A stretch of DNA of 59,095 bases, from contig JARBTX010000016.1 in assembly GCA_029239975.1 (NCBI GenBank), positions 1 through 59,095 on the forward strand. The letters are read 5' to 3'. Within the stretch, counting starts at the first letter, position 1, and each line of letters starts with the position of its first letter. Below the pieces are notes generated by a model. The model made no database searches. It saw only the letters and a program-made list of their open reading frames with translations, and was not told the origin of the DNA. Made by a program: the position numbers and the translations under genes. Positions 26,153 through 34,166 of this stretch are shown piece by piece. This DNA is from Anaerocolumna sp. (lineage in GTDB: Bacteria > Bacillota > Clostridia > Lachnospirales > Lachnospiraceae).

Positions 26153-26866
26153 ATGAATTATATAATTGGTATATGTGATGATGAAATACTCCAGATAAAA
26201 GTAAATGGATTATATATTAAGGAAATTGCAAAGAAGAATAAATTTGAAGTTGATATTAAAGGATTTGAATCATCAAGAAAATTATTTCACTTTTTATCAG
26301 AAAATGAACTGGATATTTTATTCCTTGATATTGATTTAGGAGTGGATTCCGGCATTGAAATTGCTACAAAATTAGCATCTCTTTATCCAAATATTATCGT
26401 TATATTTGTTACTGGTCACAGGGAATTTGCAAATGAGGCTTTTGATGTTGAGGCTATGGGATATGTTGTAAAACCTGTTGAAGCACTCAAAATGGAACGA
26501 GTTCTTAAAAAAGCAATTCTTCAAGTCACCGCAATTAAAAATCAAAAGCCAGTTTCGACATTAGTAATAACGGAAGAAAACTTAAAAAAGAAAATTAATC
26601 AAGCTGAAATTATCTATATTGAACGTCTTCAAACAAAAAGTATTATTCACACCAAAAACAAAGTTTATAAAGTTTACGAACCTATAACTTCATTGTGCAA
26701 AAGACTAAATCAAGATTTCCTTAGAGTAAACCAAAGCGAAATAGTTAACATACATGAAATTAAAGAAATCAAAGACAACTTGGTTTATCTTAAAAATAAT
26801 ATCTCCATGTCAATAGGACGAACTTTTCGTAAATCTGTTATTGATACTTATCTTGGAACACCATAA
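26153..26866 (+). CDS. LytTR-family response regulator (AgrA-like)
   Basis: 237 residues: receiver domain (CDDE acidic pocket, phospho-acceptor Asp in LFLDIDLGVDSG, conserved Lys in VVKPVEALK), then a LytTR DNA-binding domain with IIYIERLQTKSIIHTKN and FLRVNQSEIVN. Start is the ATG at 26153 behind AAAGGAG; an in-frame upstream ATG overlaps the kinase. The 3' end overlaps agrB on the other strand by 57 bp. It probably activates agr and the peptide operon; I found no clear LytTR direct repeats near the promoter at 33955. Confidence 0.92.
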   Translation: MNYIIGICDDEILQIKVNGLYIKEIAKKNKFEVDIKGFESSRKLFHFLSENELDILFLDIDLGVDSGIEIATKLASLYPNIIVIFVTGHREFANEAFDVEAMGYVVKPVEALKMERVLKKAILQVTAIKNQKPVSTLVITEENLKKKINQAEIIYIERLQTKSIIHTKNKVYKVYEPITSLCKRLNQDFLRVNQSEIVNIHEIKEIKDNLVYLKNNISMSIGRTFRKSVIDTYLGTP

Positions 26867-27421
26867 AGGTAATATAGAAAGACTTTGAATTGTTAAACCA
26901 CAGGTAGCAATTATTGTGTACTCAAGTGTATCACGAAAAAATAATAAATGAATGGATATTATGGTAATAGAGACTATTATAATACCTATACTAATCCGAT
27001 GATGTCTAATTTTATTAATATCTGATATATTCTTCTTTTTAGCTGCTAAAAATATATTGATAAGTACGCATAATAATAACATAAAGCCTATGTATAAGTT
27101 TAGGTTTACATTTTGTACAACCACAGATGAAAACCATATAGACATAAGCATAAAAGCGATATAAATAGAAATACATCTGGCATGCGTTTTTGCATGAGCA
27201 CCACCACTGTATAGACGAAGAGGCATAAAAAATAAAGAGTAAATCAAAATTTCTTTCTGTAAGTGAAATATGGTAGCTATTAATACAAGTAATAGTAAAT
27301 TTATAACTGTTGATAATAATATTTCCATTCCATATATGCAGATATCTTTTTCATCTTTATCTAATGGTAAATTGGAGCTTGCTGCTCCAACAATTTTTGC
27401 AGATATCTTTTGATAACTCAT
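26810..27421 (-). CDS. agrB: AgrB-like autoinducer-processing membrane protease
   Basis: 203 residues, several membrane helices. AgrB cleaves AgrD and forms the thiolactone ring. The catalytic pair is present: H76 and C83 in YSGGAHAKTHARC, at nearly the same positions as H77 and C84 in S. aureus. Start ATG at 27421 is behind AAGGAG; an upstream in-frame extension is unlikely. Lies downstream of agrD with a strong hairpin between them. Its 3' end overlaps the convergent response-regulator gene. Confidence 0.93.
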   Translation of the reverse strand: MSYQKISAKIVGAASSNLPLDKDEKDICIYGMEILLSTVINLLLLVLIATIFHLQKEILIYSLFFMPLRLYSGGAHAKTHARCISIYIAFMLMSIWFSSVVVQNVNLNLYIGFMLLLCVLINIFLAAKKKNISDINKIRHHRISIGIIIVSITIISIHLLFFRDTLEYTIIATCGLTIQSLSILPLWCSKISINNRFTKSSSY

Positions 27422-27449
27422 ATGAAATCTCCTTATATATATGCATTTT

Positions 27450-27523
27450 AGGGAGTGTTGCAAAGTACGTTATCTAATCATATATAAATACATCGATAGT
27501 CTAAGATTTTGTAACACTCCCTT
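27450..27523 (-). terminator. Hairpin between agrD and agrB
   Basis: Stem GGGAGTGTTACAAAA paired with TTTGCAACACTCCC (one mismatch), ~42-nt loop region, in the 107-bp gap. No T run on the minus strand, so it may be a partial terminator or mRNA stabiliser setting agrD above agrB. Confidence 0.6.
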
Positions 27524-27528
27524 TTCAA

Positions 27529-27720
27529 TTAATTCATACTTACTTTATTGAATCGTTTCATTAATTTATTGACTTTATCATCGCTAATACTTTCTGGTTT
27601 TTTGGGTTCGTAGAATACTAAGAAACAATTCATATTCCCCCAAAGAGCAGTTGTAGCTGCAACCATCATACAACTCATTGTTAAACCAGAGCACATTTTA
27701 CTTTTTACCCATTTTTTCAT
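27529..27720 (-). CDS. agrD: AgrD-like cyclic lactone autoinducer precursor
   Basis: 63 residues with the three AgrD parts: amphipathic N-terminal leader (MKKWVKSKMCSGL...), a short core around C32, and a charged, proline-containing tail YEPKKPES. The likely thiolactone ring is C32-FLVF (Cys plus four hydrophobic residues), with exocyclic residues such as GNMN before it. Encoded upstream of agrB in the same direction. The cleavage sites are inferred from the family. Confidence 0.85.
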   Translation of the reverse strand: MKKWVKSKMCSGLTMSCMMVAATTALWGNMNCFLVFYEPKKPESISDDKVNKLMKRFNKVSMN

Positions 27721-27831
27721 AATGACACCATCCTTTCAATTTTTTTGTTTATGTTTTAAGTTTTATTTTGAAATTTCTTTCATATTTTTTTATATTATTA
27801 GCTTTAAAATATAACGCTATATAATATAATT

Positions 27832-28038
27832 TTACACTTTATATTTTTTAGGCATTCGCTTTTTTTTACTTAAAAATAAAATATATGATCCGACTGTTGC
27901 GATAAAGCAAAATACAAGTTCTAATCTACCAACAAATAGGTCGGTGGCAATGGAAATTAATAATCCAGCAAATGCCAAACATACTATAATCTTTATAATC
28001 ATCCTTGCAGTATTACTTAATTTTATTTCTCTACTCAT
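27832..28038 (-). CDS. Small two-helix membrane protein (possible immunity protein)
   Basis: 68 residues, two hydrophobic segments (MIIKIIVCLAFAGLLISIA and LVFCFIATVGSYILFL) and a basic tail KKKRMPKKYKV. Start ATG at 28038 is 5 bases after GGAGG. Lies 12 bases after the next small membrane gene. I recognise no family; position between the exporter and agrD suggests immunity or a transport accessory. Confidence 0.7.
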   Translation of the reverse strand: MSREIKLSNTARMIIKIIVCLAFAGLLISIATDLFVGRLELVFCFIATVGSYILFLSKKKRMPKKYKV

Positions 28039-28050
28039 AACATCCTCCAA

Positions 28051-28284
28051 TTAATTATTTTCACTTAATTGTCTCTTTAATGAACTTAATTTAACCATAG
28101 TTGGTATACCTACAAAACCAATTAATACAACCGCTGCACTGATCACAACAATTGAAAGTATATACAATGGTATTTCAAGTAAGGAGCCTATTACTAAGGT
28201 CAAAATAAATAAGATACTAGACATTCTTGTGTATAACACCTTCTTTTCTAACTTGCTTATTTCCTGTGAAATATTATTTTCCAT
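28051..28284 (-). CDS. Small two-helix membrane protein (possible immunity protein)
   Basis: 77 residues: charged N-terminal helix (ISQEISKLEKKVLYTR), two hydrophobic segments (SSILFILTLVIGSLLEIP and LSIVVISAAVVLIGFVGIP), then SSLKRQLSENN. Strong GGAGGG ribosome site. Closely linked to the following small membrane gene. No family recognised. The 274 bp between it and the permease gene are AT-rich with no identified promoter. Confidence 0.7.
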   Translation of the reverse strand: MENNISQEISKLEKKVLYTRMSSILFILTLVIGSLLEIPLYILSIVVISAAVVLIGFVGIPTMVKLSSLKRQLSENN

Positions 28285-28558
28285 AATTAACCCTCCATAA
28301 TTTTTATACTTTTTCTTTCCATAAATTTTTTAGTTTCACAATGTTTCATTTTTTTTATAGATTAATTAAATAATTCATTAACTTTATAAAGTTCTTTCTT
28401 GATTCTTATTTTAGTTCCAATTCAATGAAATCACAATGATATTTCACTATATTACATGTTTTATTGATTATTTGTACATTTTAATACATTAACGCAGGAA
28501 TAATCAGAATTCTTACAGATTATAAACTATTATTTTCAAGTTTATTTGAATATTTTGC

Positions 28559-29680
28559 TTATTTAGCCTCTTTCATGAATAGTCTAGTTATTGCATAATT
28601 ACCTAATATTAAATACAAAACTACAATAATAAAAGCAAAAACTATCTCACTTGTACTACTAATATGATTTAATACCCTTAATGGAGCTACAAATGGAAAG
28701 AACGGTGGTACATAAGTCGCAATCTTCGTTAATAAACTATTTGGGGTAGATCTAGATAATACTGATACAATAAATGCAATTAGTGCGATTGCAGCAACTG
28801 GAAGTTGTGAATATTGGATTTGCTCTGCTGATTCGATTAGTAATCCCACAATAATATATAATACTGTATATATAGTAATTCCAGTTATGCTGATAAGTCC
28901 AATGAAAAGCATTGTTTTTCCACCAAACCCCATGGCTTCTAGCAGATAAAAAATATCTTTTGCATGTATAATATTGGCAATGGACAAGAAGAAAACTTCC
29001 AGTGCGGCCAATAGGATAATCTGCATTAATATAGCGTAAAGTGCCAACACTTTGCTATAAACTATCTTAATAGATGATACACGATATACAATTAAATCCG
29101 TGACCTTAGATGTTTTTTCTAATGCGACACTACTTGTTAAAATACTTCCACATAATAAAATAAATAGATAAATAATAAATATAATAATGTAATAGGTTAT
29201 ATTTTTGAGAAATTCGTCTGGTTCAATGGGTGTATCTTTAATTACTACCTGCGGAATCTGAATTCCTTTTTTACTCATTATTTGCATTTCTAACAGCTTA
29301 CTAATTAAACTTTTTTGCTCATTACTTAGAAGGTCTCTGTCATCATAGTCAAATTTTAATTCAATGTTTGAATCATTTAATTTATTAAATTCCATTATAA
29401 TGGTATTAACATAGTTTTTCTCTTCCAATGGTGAAGCTGTAATAATATAATTGTAATGTGTGCTATTTGAACTTAACAATGTCTTAAGATCTTCAACATT
29501 AATATTAATTCCTGCGTTATCTTTTATATTAACTAAGACATCTTTTTTTTCATTATCTTGCCTAAAAAACATTGCTGCTGCAAAAACACCTATAACTGCA
29601 ATTGCAATCATGATTTTTGTCATCCAGGTATTTAATATTTTTTTATAATTAAATAAAAATAAAGTAAAAAAATCTTTAAT
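28559..29680 (-). CDS. ABC-2 type exporter permease (peptide locus)
   Basis: About 373 residues: one N-terminal helix, a ~130-residue extracytoplasmic part, then five helices in ABC-2 (NatB/YydJ-like) arrangement. Start: GGGAGGTG is followed after 6 bases by ATT (29680), inside the last codons of the ATPase gene (ATT and TAA overlap). This gives the natural N-terminus KDFFTLFLFNYKKIL. No ATG, GTG or TTG fits, since the GTG lies inside the Shine-Dalgarno; the next ATG is 19 codons downstream. AUU initiation is inferred. Partner of the adjacent ATPase, probably exporting or clearing the modified peptides. Confidence 0.82.
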   Translation of the reverse strand: MKDFFTLFLFNYKKILNTWMTKIMIAIAVIGVFAAAMFFRQDNEKKDVLVNIKDNAGININVEDLKTLLSSNSTHYNYIITASPLEEKNYVNTIIMEFNKLNDSNIELKFDYDDRDLLSNEQKSLISKLLEMQIMSKKGIQIPQVVIKDTPIEPDEFLKNITYYIIIFIIYLFILLCGSILTSSVALEKTSKVTDLIVYRVSSIKIVYSKVLALYAILMQIILLAALEVFFLSIANIIHAKDIFYLLEAMGFGGKTMLFIGLISITGITIYTVLYIIVGLLIESAEQIQYSQLPVAAIALIAFIVSVLSRSTPNSLLTKIATYVPPFFPFVAPLRVLNHISSTSEIVFAFIIVVLYLILGNYAITRLFMKEAK

Positions 29681-30539
29681 AGCAATCACCTCCCAATAAT
29701 TGAATAAATAGGTCATTTAATGCAATATTGTCATAATGCAAATAAGATAGATCTAAGTTCTTATCCATAATTTTACGTAAAATTCTTTTATAATCTTTTT
29801 CTTGGTAACCAGCTTTGATAATTAATTCATTACCTTCTTGATAAGTTGAAAAATCAAATAATTCCTTTTGAAGTTCTTCGTTATATGGTACTCGAATTTT
29901 ATTGCATCCAAACTTTTCTTTTAGATCATTAATTTTTCCTTGCGCTACCACTCTTCCCTGATTTAAAAACAATACTTCTTTGCATAATCCTTCTACTTGA
30001 TTCATCTGATGACTAGATATAATAGTATATTTGTCTGCAGACTTTTCTTTAATCACATCGATAAATAATGACATGTTTATTGGATCTAACCCGCTAAAAG
30101 GTTCATCTAAAATTATTAGATCGGGATCATTAATTAAAGTAATTGCCAACTGAACCTTTTGAGCTGTTCCTTTGGATAAAAACTTTAATTTAAGATCTTT
30201 GAATTTTTCAAGCTCTAATCGTTCTAACCAGTATTTTTTAACTGGTTCAATTTTTTTTATATGGGATAACTTTGCAAATAAATCTAAATGTTCATCGACG
30301 GTAGAGTCATAATAGATTCCACGCTCTTCTGGCAAATACCCGATTTTTAAATCCTTTGATATATTCACTTGGCCACAAGTAGGCTTTTTAAGACCTAACA
30401 TTATTTTTATAATGGTAGATTTGCCAGAACCGTTTCTTCCCAATATTGCATAGGGATTATTTTTTTCTAATTCGAAGCTTATATTATCAACCGTAATACG
30501 ATCATATTTTTTTGTTATTCCATTTACCGTTACAGACAT
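29676..30539 (-). CDS. ABC exporter ATP-binding protein (peptide locus)
   Basis: 287 residues. Walker A GRNGSGKST near residue 35, signature FLSKGTAQKVQLA (degenerate LSGGQ), Walker B LIILDEPFSGLDP, H-loop SSHQMNQVE. Related to the NatA/YydI group of export or immunity ATPases. GAGGTG ribosome site. Translationally coupled to the permease and placed after the E1-like gene. Confidence 0.92.
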   Translation of the reverse strand: MSVTVNGITKKYDRITVDNISFELEKNNPYAILGRNGSGKSTIIKIMLGLKKPTCGQVNISKDLKIGYLPEERGIYYDSTVDEHLDLFAKLSHIKKIEPVKKYWLERLELEKFKDLKLKFLSKGTAQKVQLAITLINDPDLIILDEPFSGLDPINMSLFIDVIKEKSADKYTIISSHQMNQVEGLCKEVLFLNQGRVVAQGKINDLKEKFGCNKIRVPYNEELQKELFDFSTYQEGNELIIKAGYQEKDYKRILRKIMDKNLDLSYLHYDNIALNDLFIQLLGGDCY

Positions 30540-30581
30540 AACATCACCTCTCTATTTGATTTCATTCGTCTATTATTTACA

Positions 30582-32036
30582 TTACAATTCATATGATGTT
30601 TTACTTTGTATTTGTGATACTGTCTTATGAACTCGAAAGATTTTTATCTTTTTTAGCATTATTATAGAGTCGGATTTGCTAATTATAAATGAAATAATTC
30701 CTTCTATCGCACAAAATAACATAGCATGCAGACACATCATTAAGGTTAATGTAAAAATTATGGTTGGAAAAATGCTAATTTTATTAAATATTGAATTTCC
30801 CACAGGTATCGTTAATCTTCCTAAGCAAAATGATAAAATTACATTTATAATACCAGCAAGTGAACCACCAATTACTGCTGATTTATACATTTTACTACCT
30901 TCCTTATGCCAAATTAAAACGCCATTCGTAGTAAGTAACAAGTATTCAAACATCAGAAGTAATGTATTACTCTGCGCAAACCATACAGCTATTGACATGG
31001 TGATTCCTGTAAAAAATAAATATAGAAGTAACTTCGTATTATCTTTCTTATTGTTTAAATTAACCACTTCTTTACTTTTTTCTTCTGACGGTGTTGGTTC
31101 ATTTGAAAAAAGATTATCTACCTGGACTCTACCGTTATATCGAACATAATCATATTGTCCTAATAAAATATTTACTGCATCAAGTGTGATCTGAGCTACT
31201 ACCTGATTGATTGCAAAGTTTGTAGATACACCAGTCCCAAATACCCTTACCATATCAGATTCTTCTGTATACATATCATTACCATTTAATTTAATTGTTT
31301 TAAAACTTGGTGATACGCCTGGTATATAACTTGGCCCAAGTAATACCCGAGTGCCTATCGTTCCACCGGATACATATGCTACACCCACCTTTTCACATAC
31401 TGTAAATACCCAGTTTGATATGCTAACTGGAGTGTCTATTCCTCTTACAACTAGATCAAATTTGTTCGTAATCACTTGATATAAGTCATCCATGCATTCA
31501 ATTTTTCTATTTATGGTAATGATTGAACAATCTGGATTTTGGGAAATCAAATGATTTTTTAGTGCCTCTGCTTTTCGTTTACCTATATCGTCTGTAGTGT
31601 ATAATATTTGCCGATTAAGATTACTTTCTTCAATTACATCATAATCCAAGATTGTAATATGTTTAATTCCCATTGCGCATAAAGCCCAACCCATATGGGT
31701 TCCTAAAGCCCCTGCACCTAATAACAAAATATTTTTATTTTGTAATTGTTTGTATTCCTTTAATAAATTTAACTCGTAAAAATACCCTAATGTTCTTGAA
31801 TTTCTATCTTCTAAATCAAATTCTTCGGTTATAATGCATCGTTCAGATTTTAGTTTCTCAATCTCATCTAAACCAAAATATTGTAATAAACCTTCTAACG
31901 AAAAACCTTCTTTTTTCATTAAGAAGGTTGCTTGCTCACTAGATAATAAACGTACATAACGATTCGGTGCTGTAAGAAGATATTGCTCATTATGTTTTGC
32001 AATAAATATAAATGGATTCAAATAAAATACTTCCAT
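30582..32036 (-). CDS. Membrane-anchored ThiF/E1-like adenylating enzyme (putative RiPP maturase)
   Basis: 484 residues. Residues 1-95 look like a small winged-helix/RRE-type peptide-binding domain. Residues ~100-320 are an E1/ThiF Rossmann domain: GAGALG (107-112), acidic pair D131/D133 in ILDYDVIEESNLNRQ, and K155 in IGKRKAEAL, all as required for ATP use and carboxylate adenylation. The usual zinc CxxC pairs of ThiF/MoeB are missing (IPGVSPSFKT stands where one is expected). Residues ~335-460 form four membrane helices, unusual for this fold. By analogy with MccB (microcin C7), it may activate the C-terminal carboxylate of the precursor peptides; the product is unknown. Confidence 0.82.
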   Translation of the reverse strand: MEVFYLNPFIFIAKHNEQYLLTAPNRYVRLLSSEQATFLMKKEGFSLEGLLQYFGLDEIEKLKSERCIITEEFDLEDRNSRTLGYFYELNLLKEYKQLQNKNILLLGAGALGTHMGWALCAMGIKHITILDYDVIEESNLNRQILYTTDDIGKRKAEALKNHLISQNPDCSIITINRKIECMDDLYQVITNKFDLVVRGIDTPVSISNWVFTVCEKVGVAYVSGGTIGTRVLLGPSYIPGVSPSFKTIKLNGNDMYTEESDMVRVFGTGVSTNFAINQVVAQITLDAVNILLGQYDYVRYNGRVQVDNLFSNEPTPSEEKSKEVVNLNNKKDNTKLLLYLFFTGITMSIAVWFAQSNTLLLMFEYLLLTTNGVLIWHKEGSKMYKSAVIGGSLAGIINVILSFCLGRLTIPVGNSIFNKISIFPTIIFTLTLMMCLHAMLFCAIEGIISFIISKSDSIIMLKKIKIFRVHKTVSQIQSKTSYEL

Positions 32037-32080
32037 AATTATCTCCTATCTTTTTATTGTATTACCTAAAAATAGGCAAT

Positions 32081-33124
32081 TTAAAACCAATTTCTTGTAA
32101 TGCTTATAAGAAACGGAATCAATCTTAATACTATCGAACTAACTAAAGCTGGGATATAGGCAATCGCAATAAACCCACATGCTGTATATAAAAACTTATT
32201 TGTTATATTTTCTTTTTTAAATTCATCTGACTTGGATTTTAAGAAAAACATTATAGATTTTTCTCTTAATAATGGTTCTTCTAACATAGTCGTTAATATA
32301 AAATATCCATCGAGTTTTAGATAAAACGTAAGATTAAGTAGTACTGCTGAAAGATTAATTACAATTAATGGTAATGAAATAAATATTAAACCCGGCTCGT
32401 ATGCAAACAATACCATTCCAATGGAAGCTGCTATTAAGTGAACATATACACCTGCTAAAAGTACTTGTATCTTATATCTTTTTTCTTTAATAAAGTGTAA
32501 TGTGCTCACATCTGCATATGCGCAAGGAGCAAACCAATAAAACATAAATCCTACTTCCGGAACCGGTACGCCATAATATAATGCCATACACATATGACCT
32601 AACTCGTGAAAAATAGTTGATAAAAACATAATCATTGCTGCTATTGCTACATTTTTTACTGAAAAAGTATAGGATAATAAAATCTGAAACAAATTATTAT
32701 GCGTATGTATCAAAGAAAGCAAACCAATTGCGATAAAAACATATGGTAAATAACATAAGATAAAATGTACAAGCTTAACAATTTTACTATTCTCATTTAA
32801 TTTTTTGCTAGGATTAAAAAGTCCAAGTTTTATTCGTGTTATTGTATTAGCGCCTTTCACTACAGATGTGCTTAAAAATCCTGCTTTTTCTAATACATCT
32901 ACAAATCTTTTTAATTGTTCTGTTCCCATTTTATCTTTATTTTTTTGTACCAAAGCGGCAAAGGTTAATGGTGTGTTCATGGATTCAAGTACTGTTGCCT
33001 CAGTTTTTCCAAATTCATAACTTTTTTTATTCTTTTTGTTAAATAAATAATATCTATTTTCATTCATTTTTTTCATATAAATGTATTTGCTAATACATAA
33101 TACGTTTTCTAACTCATCCGCCAT
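32081..33124 (-). CDS. M50 membrane metalloprotease with PqqD-like N-terminus (YydH-like)
   Basis: 347 residues. Residues ~15-85 resemble a PqqD/RRE winged helix (YYLFNKKNKKSYEFGKTEA ... AGFL), a precursor-binding module. Then six membrane helices with the zinc site H173-E-L-G-H177 and the distal ligand D272 in LKLDGYF. Site-2-type proteases of this kind (YydH) accompany RiPP genes and are thought to cut leader peptides within the membrane. Start ATG at 33124 behind AAGGGG. Follows the last peptide gene after a perfect 18-bp hairpin. Confidence 0.88.
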   Translation of the reverse strand: MADELENVLCISKYIYMKKMNENRYYLFNKKNKKSYEFGKTEATVLESMNTPLTFAALVQKNKDKMGTEQLKRFVDVLEKAGFLSTSVVKGANTITRIKLGLFNPSKKLNENSKIVKLVHFILCYLPYVFIAIGLLSLIHTHNNLFQILLSYTFSVKNVAIAAMIMFLSTIFHELGHMCMALYYGVPVPEVGFMFYWFAPCAYADVSTLHFIKEKRYKIQVLLAGVYVHLIAASIGMVLFAYEPGLIFISLPLIVINLSAVLLNLTFYLKLDGYFILTTMLEEPLLREKSIMFFLKSKSDEFKKENITNKFLYTACGFIAIAYIPALVSSIVLRLIPFLISITRNWF

Positions 33125-33151
33125 AACATTCACCCCTTAAGTTTATTTTCT

Positions 33152-33198
33152 ATAGTGTTTACTATAAAAATAAGTAGTTGTTTTATAGTAAACACTAT
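33152..33198 (-). terminator. Strong hairpin between the peptide genes and the M50 gene
   Basis: Perfect 18-bp stem ATAGTGTTTACTATAAAA / TTTTATAGTAAACACTAT with an 11-nt loop and no T run. Probably a partial terminator or 3'-end stabiliser that keeps precursor mRNA more abundant than the downstream enzymes, as in many bacteriocin operons. Confidence 0.8.
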
Positions 33199-33240
33199 AT
33201 TCATAGAATTTCTACAATGATATTTTACTAATTAATAAAT

Positions 33241-33351
33241 CTAGCAAACTAAAGCTACGAAACTTGCAGTTGTCATAAAGATCATAAGATAGTCGATTAC
33301 ATCTCTTTCTGGTGCTGTAACTTCATTCAATTCTTGAATCATGAATTCCAT
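33241..33351 (-). CDS. Putative RiPP precursor peptide 4 (core type 2)
   Basis: 36 residues, AAGGAGGCG ribosome site. Leader part MEFMIQELNEVTAP shares the E-x-x-EV-x-AP pattern with the other three peptides. Core begins ERDVIDYLMIFM and ends SFVALVC, hydrophobic with a C-terminal cysteine. Last of four tandem peptide genes; closest relative is the gene at 33400-33513. Confidence 0.88.
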   Translation of the reverse strand: MEFMIQELNEVTAPERDVIDYLMIFMTTASFVALVC

Positions 33352-33399
33352 ATTTTTCGCCTCCTTGACATTTGATAATAGATAAAATATAAGGTTTCA

Positions 33400-33513
33400 T
33401 TAGCAAACCATTGCAACAAAACATGCTGTTGACATGAATATCATTAAGTAATCAATCGCATCTCTTTCTGGTGCTATTACTTCTGTGATTTCAGAGATTT
33501 CAAATTCTTTCAT
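33400..33513 (-). CDS. Putative RiPP precursor peptide 3 (core type 2)
   Basis: 37 residues, AAAGGAG ribosome site. Leader part MKEFEISEITEVIAP; core begins ERDAIDYLMIFM and ends CFVAMVC, so it has two cysteines, one C-terminal. About 70% identical to peptide 4 in the core. Confidence 0.88.
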   Translation of the reverse strand: MKEFEISEITEVIAPERDAIDYLMIFMSTACFVAMVC

Positions 33514-33560
33514 ATATGTACAACTCCTTTCTTTTATCTATTGATATGTATACCTTACAA

Positions 33561-33671
33561 TTAGTCGCAAAGTATAACACCAACTACAACTCCTGCACCT
33601 ACAGCTGCTACTGCTGCCCAATCTACTGGTGCTGTTACTTCTTCAATTTCTGTGATATTAAATTCTTGCAT
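33561..33671 (-). CDS. Putative RiPP precursor peptide 2 (core type 1)
   Basis: 36 residues, AAAGGAGG ribosome site. Leader part MQEFNITEIEEVTAP; core begins VDWAAVAAVGAG and ends VGVILCD: small and hydrophobic with one Trp, one Cys and a C-terminal Asp. The protein is identical to peptide 1, with a few synonymous base changes. Confidence 0.88.
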   Translation of the reverse strand: MQEFNITEIEEVTAPVDWAAVAAVGAGVVVGVILCD

Positions 33672-33755
33672 GGTCTTATCCTCCTTTCTTCATTTATTCA
33701 TTTTTGTTTTACTTAATTAGTTTTAACCTAATTACTTATTGAATGCTTATACTAA

Positions 33756-33866
33756 TTAGTCACATAAAATAACACCAACTACAACTCCTGCACCTACAGC
33801 TGCTACTGCTGCCCAATCTACTGGTGCTGTTACTTCTTCGATTTCTGTGATATTGAATTCTTGCAT
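33756..33866 (-). CDS. Putative RiPP precursor peptide 1 (core type 1)
   Basis: 36 residues, AAAGGAGG ribosome site, first gene after the promoter at 33955-33983. The protein is identical to peptide 2 although the DNA differs at several third positions and in the spacer, so the duplication is not brand new and the sequence is under selection. Leader/core boundary probably follows the shared AP. Confidence 0.88.
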   Translation of the reverse strand: MQEFNITEIEEVTAPVDWAAVAAVGAGVVVGVILCD

Positions 33867-33954
33867 GGTTTCATCCTCCTTTCTAAATACTTCATAGAAA
33901 CAGCTCTCTGCTTTTTTTGTATGTATTTGATTTGTAACTGCTGTTCATGTGCTT

Positions 33955-33983
33955 ATTATATCTAGCTATAATCATTAACTCAA
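33955..33983 (-). promoter_or_regulatory. Promoter of the peptide (RiPP) operon
   Basis: TTGAGT, 17 bases, TATAAT on the minus strand, ~90 bases before the first peptide gene. A good -10 with a moderate -35 fits activation by a regulator such as the LytTR protein; no clear direct repeats were found upstream. Confidence 0.72.
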
Positions 33984-34120
33984 TGATTTGGAATTATGTT
34001 ACATTTTATCAATAAAAACTTTCGATACCCTTACTATACATGTAAAAAAATAAAGATTATGGTAAAATAACAATGATTTTTTGTATATTAACATTTGCTA
34101 ATGATTAATTATTTTACTTA

Positions 34121-34129
34121 TGCTATAAT
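34121..34129 (+). promoter_or_regulatory. Extended -10 promoter of the YfjL-like gene
   Basis: TGC followed by TATAAT on the plus strand, 38 bases before the ATG, with only a weak -35. It is divergent from the peptide operon promoter. Confidence 0.5.
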
Positions 34130-34166
34130 ACTAAATGGAATATTTTTCATAATAAGGAGACTATAG

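Noticed and set aside
30582..33124. Azole-forming (SagB/C/D-type) bacteriocin cluster because of the ThiF-like fold
   Set aside because: No YcaO or flavin dehydrogenase gene is present, and the cores are poor in Ser/Thr/Cys; an azole product is unlikely.
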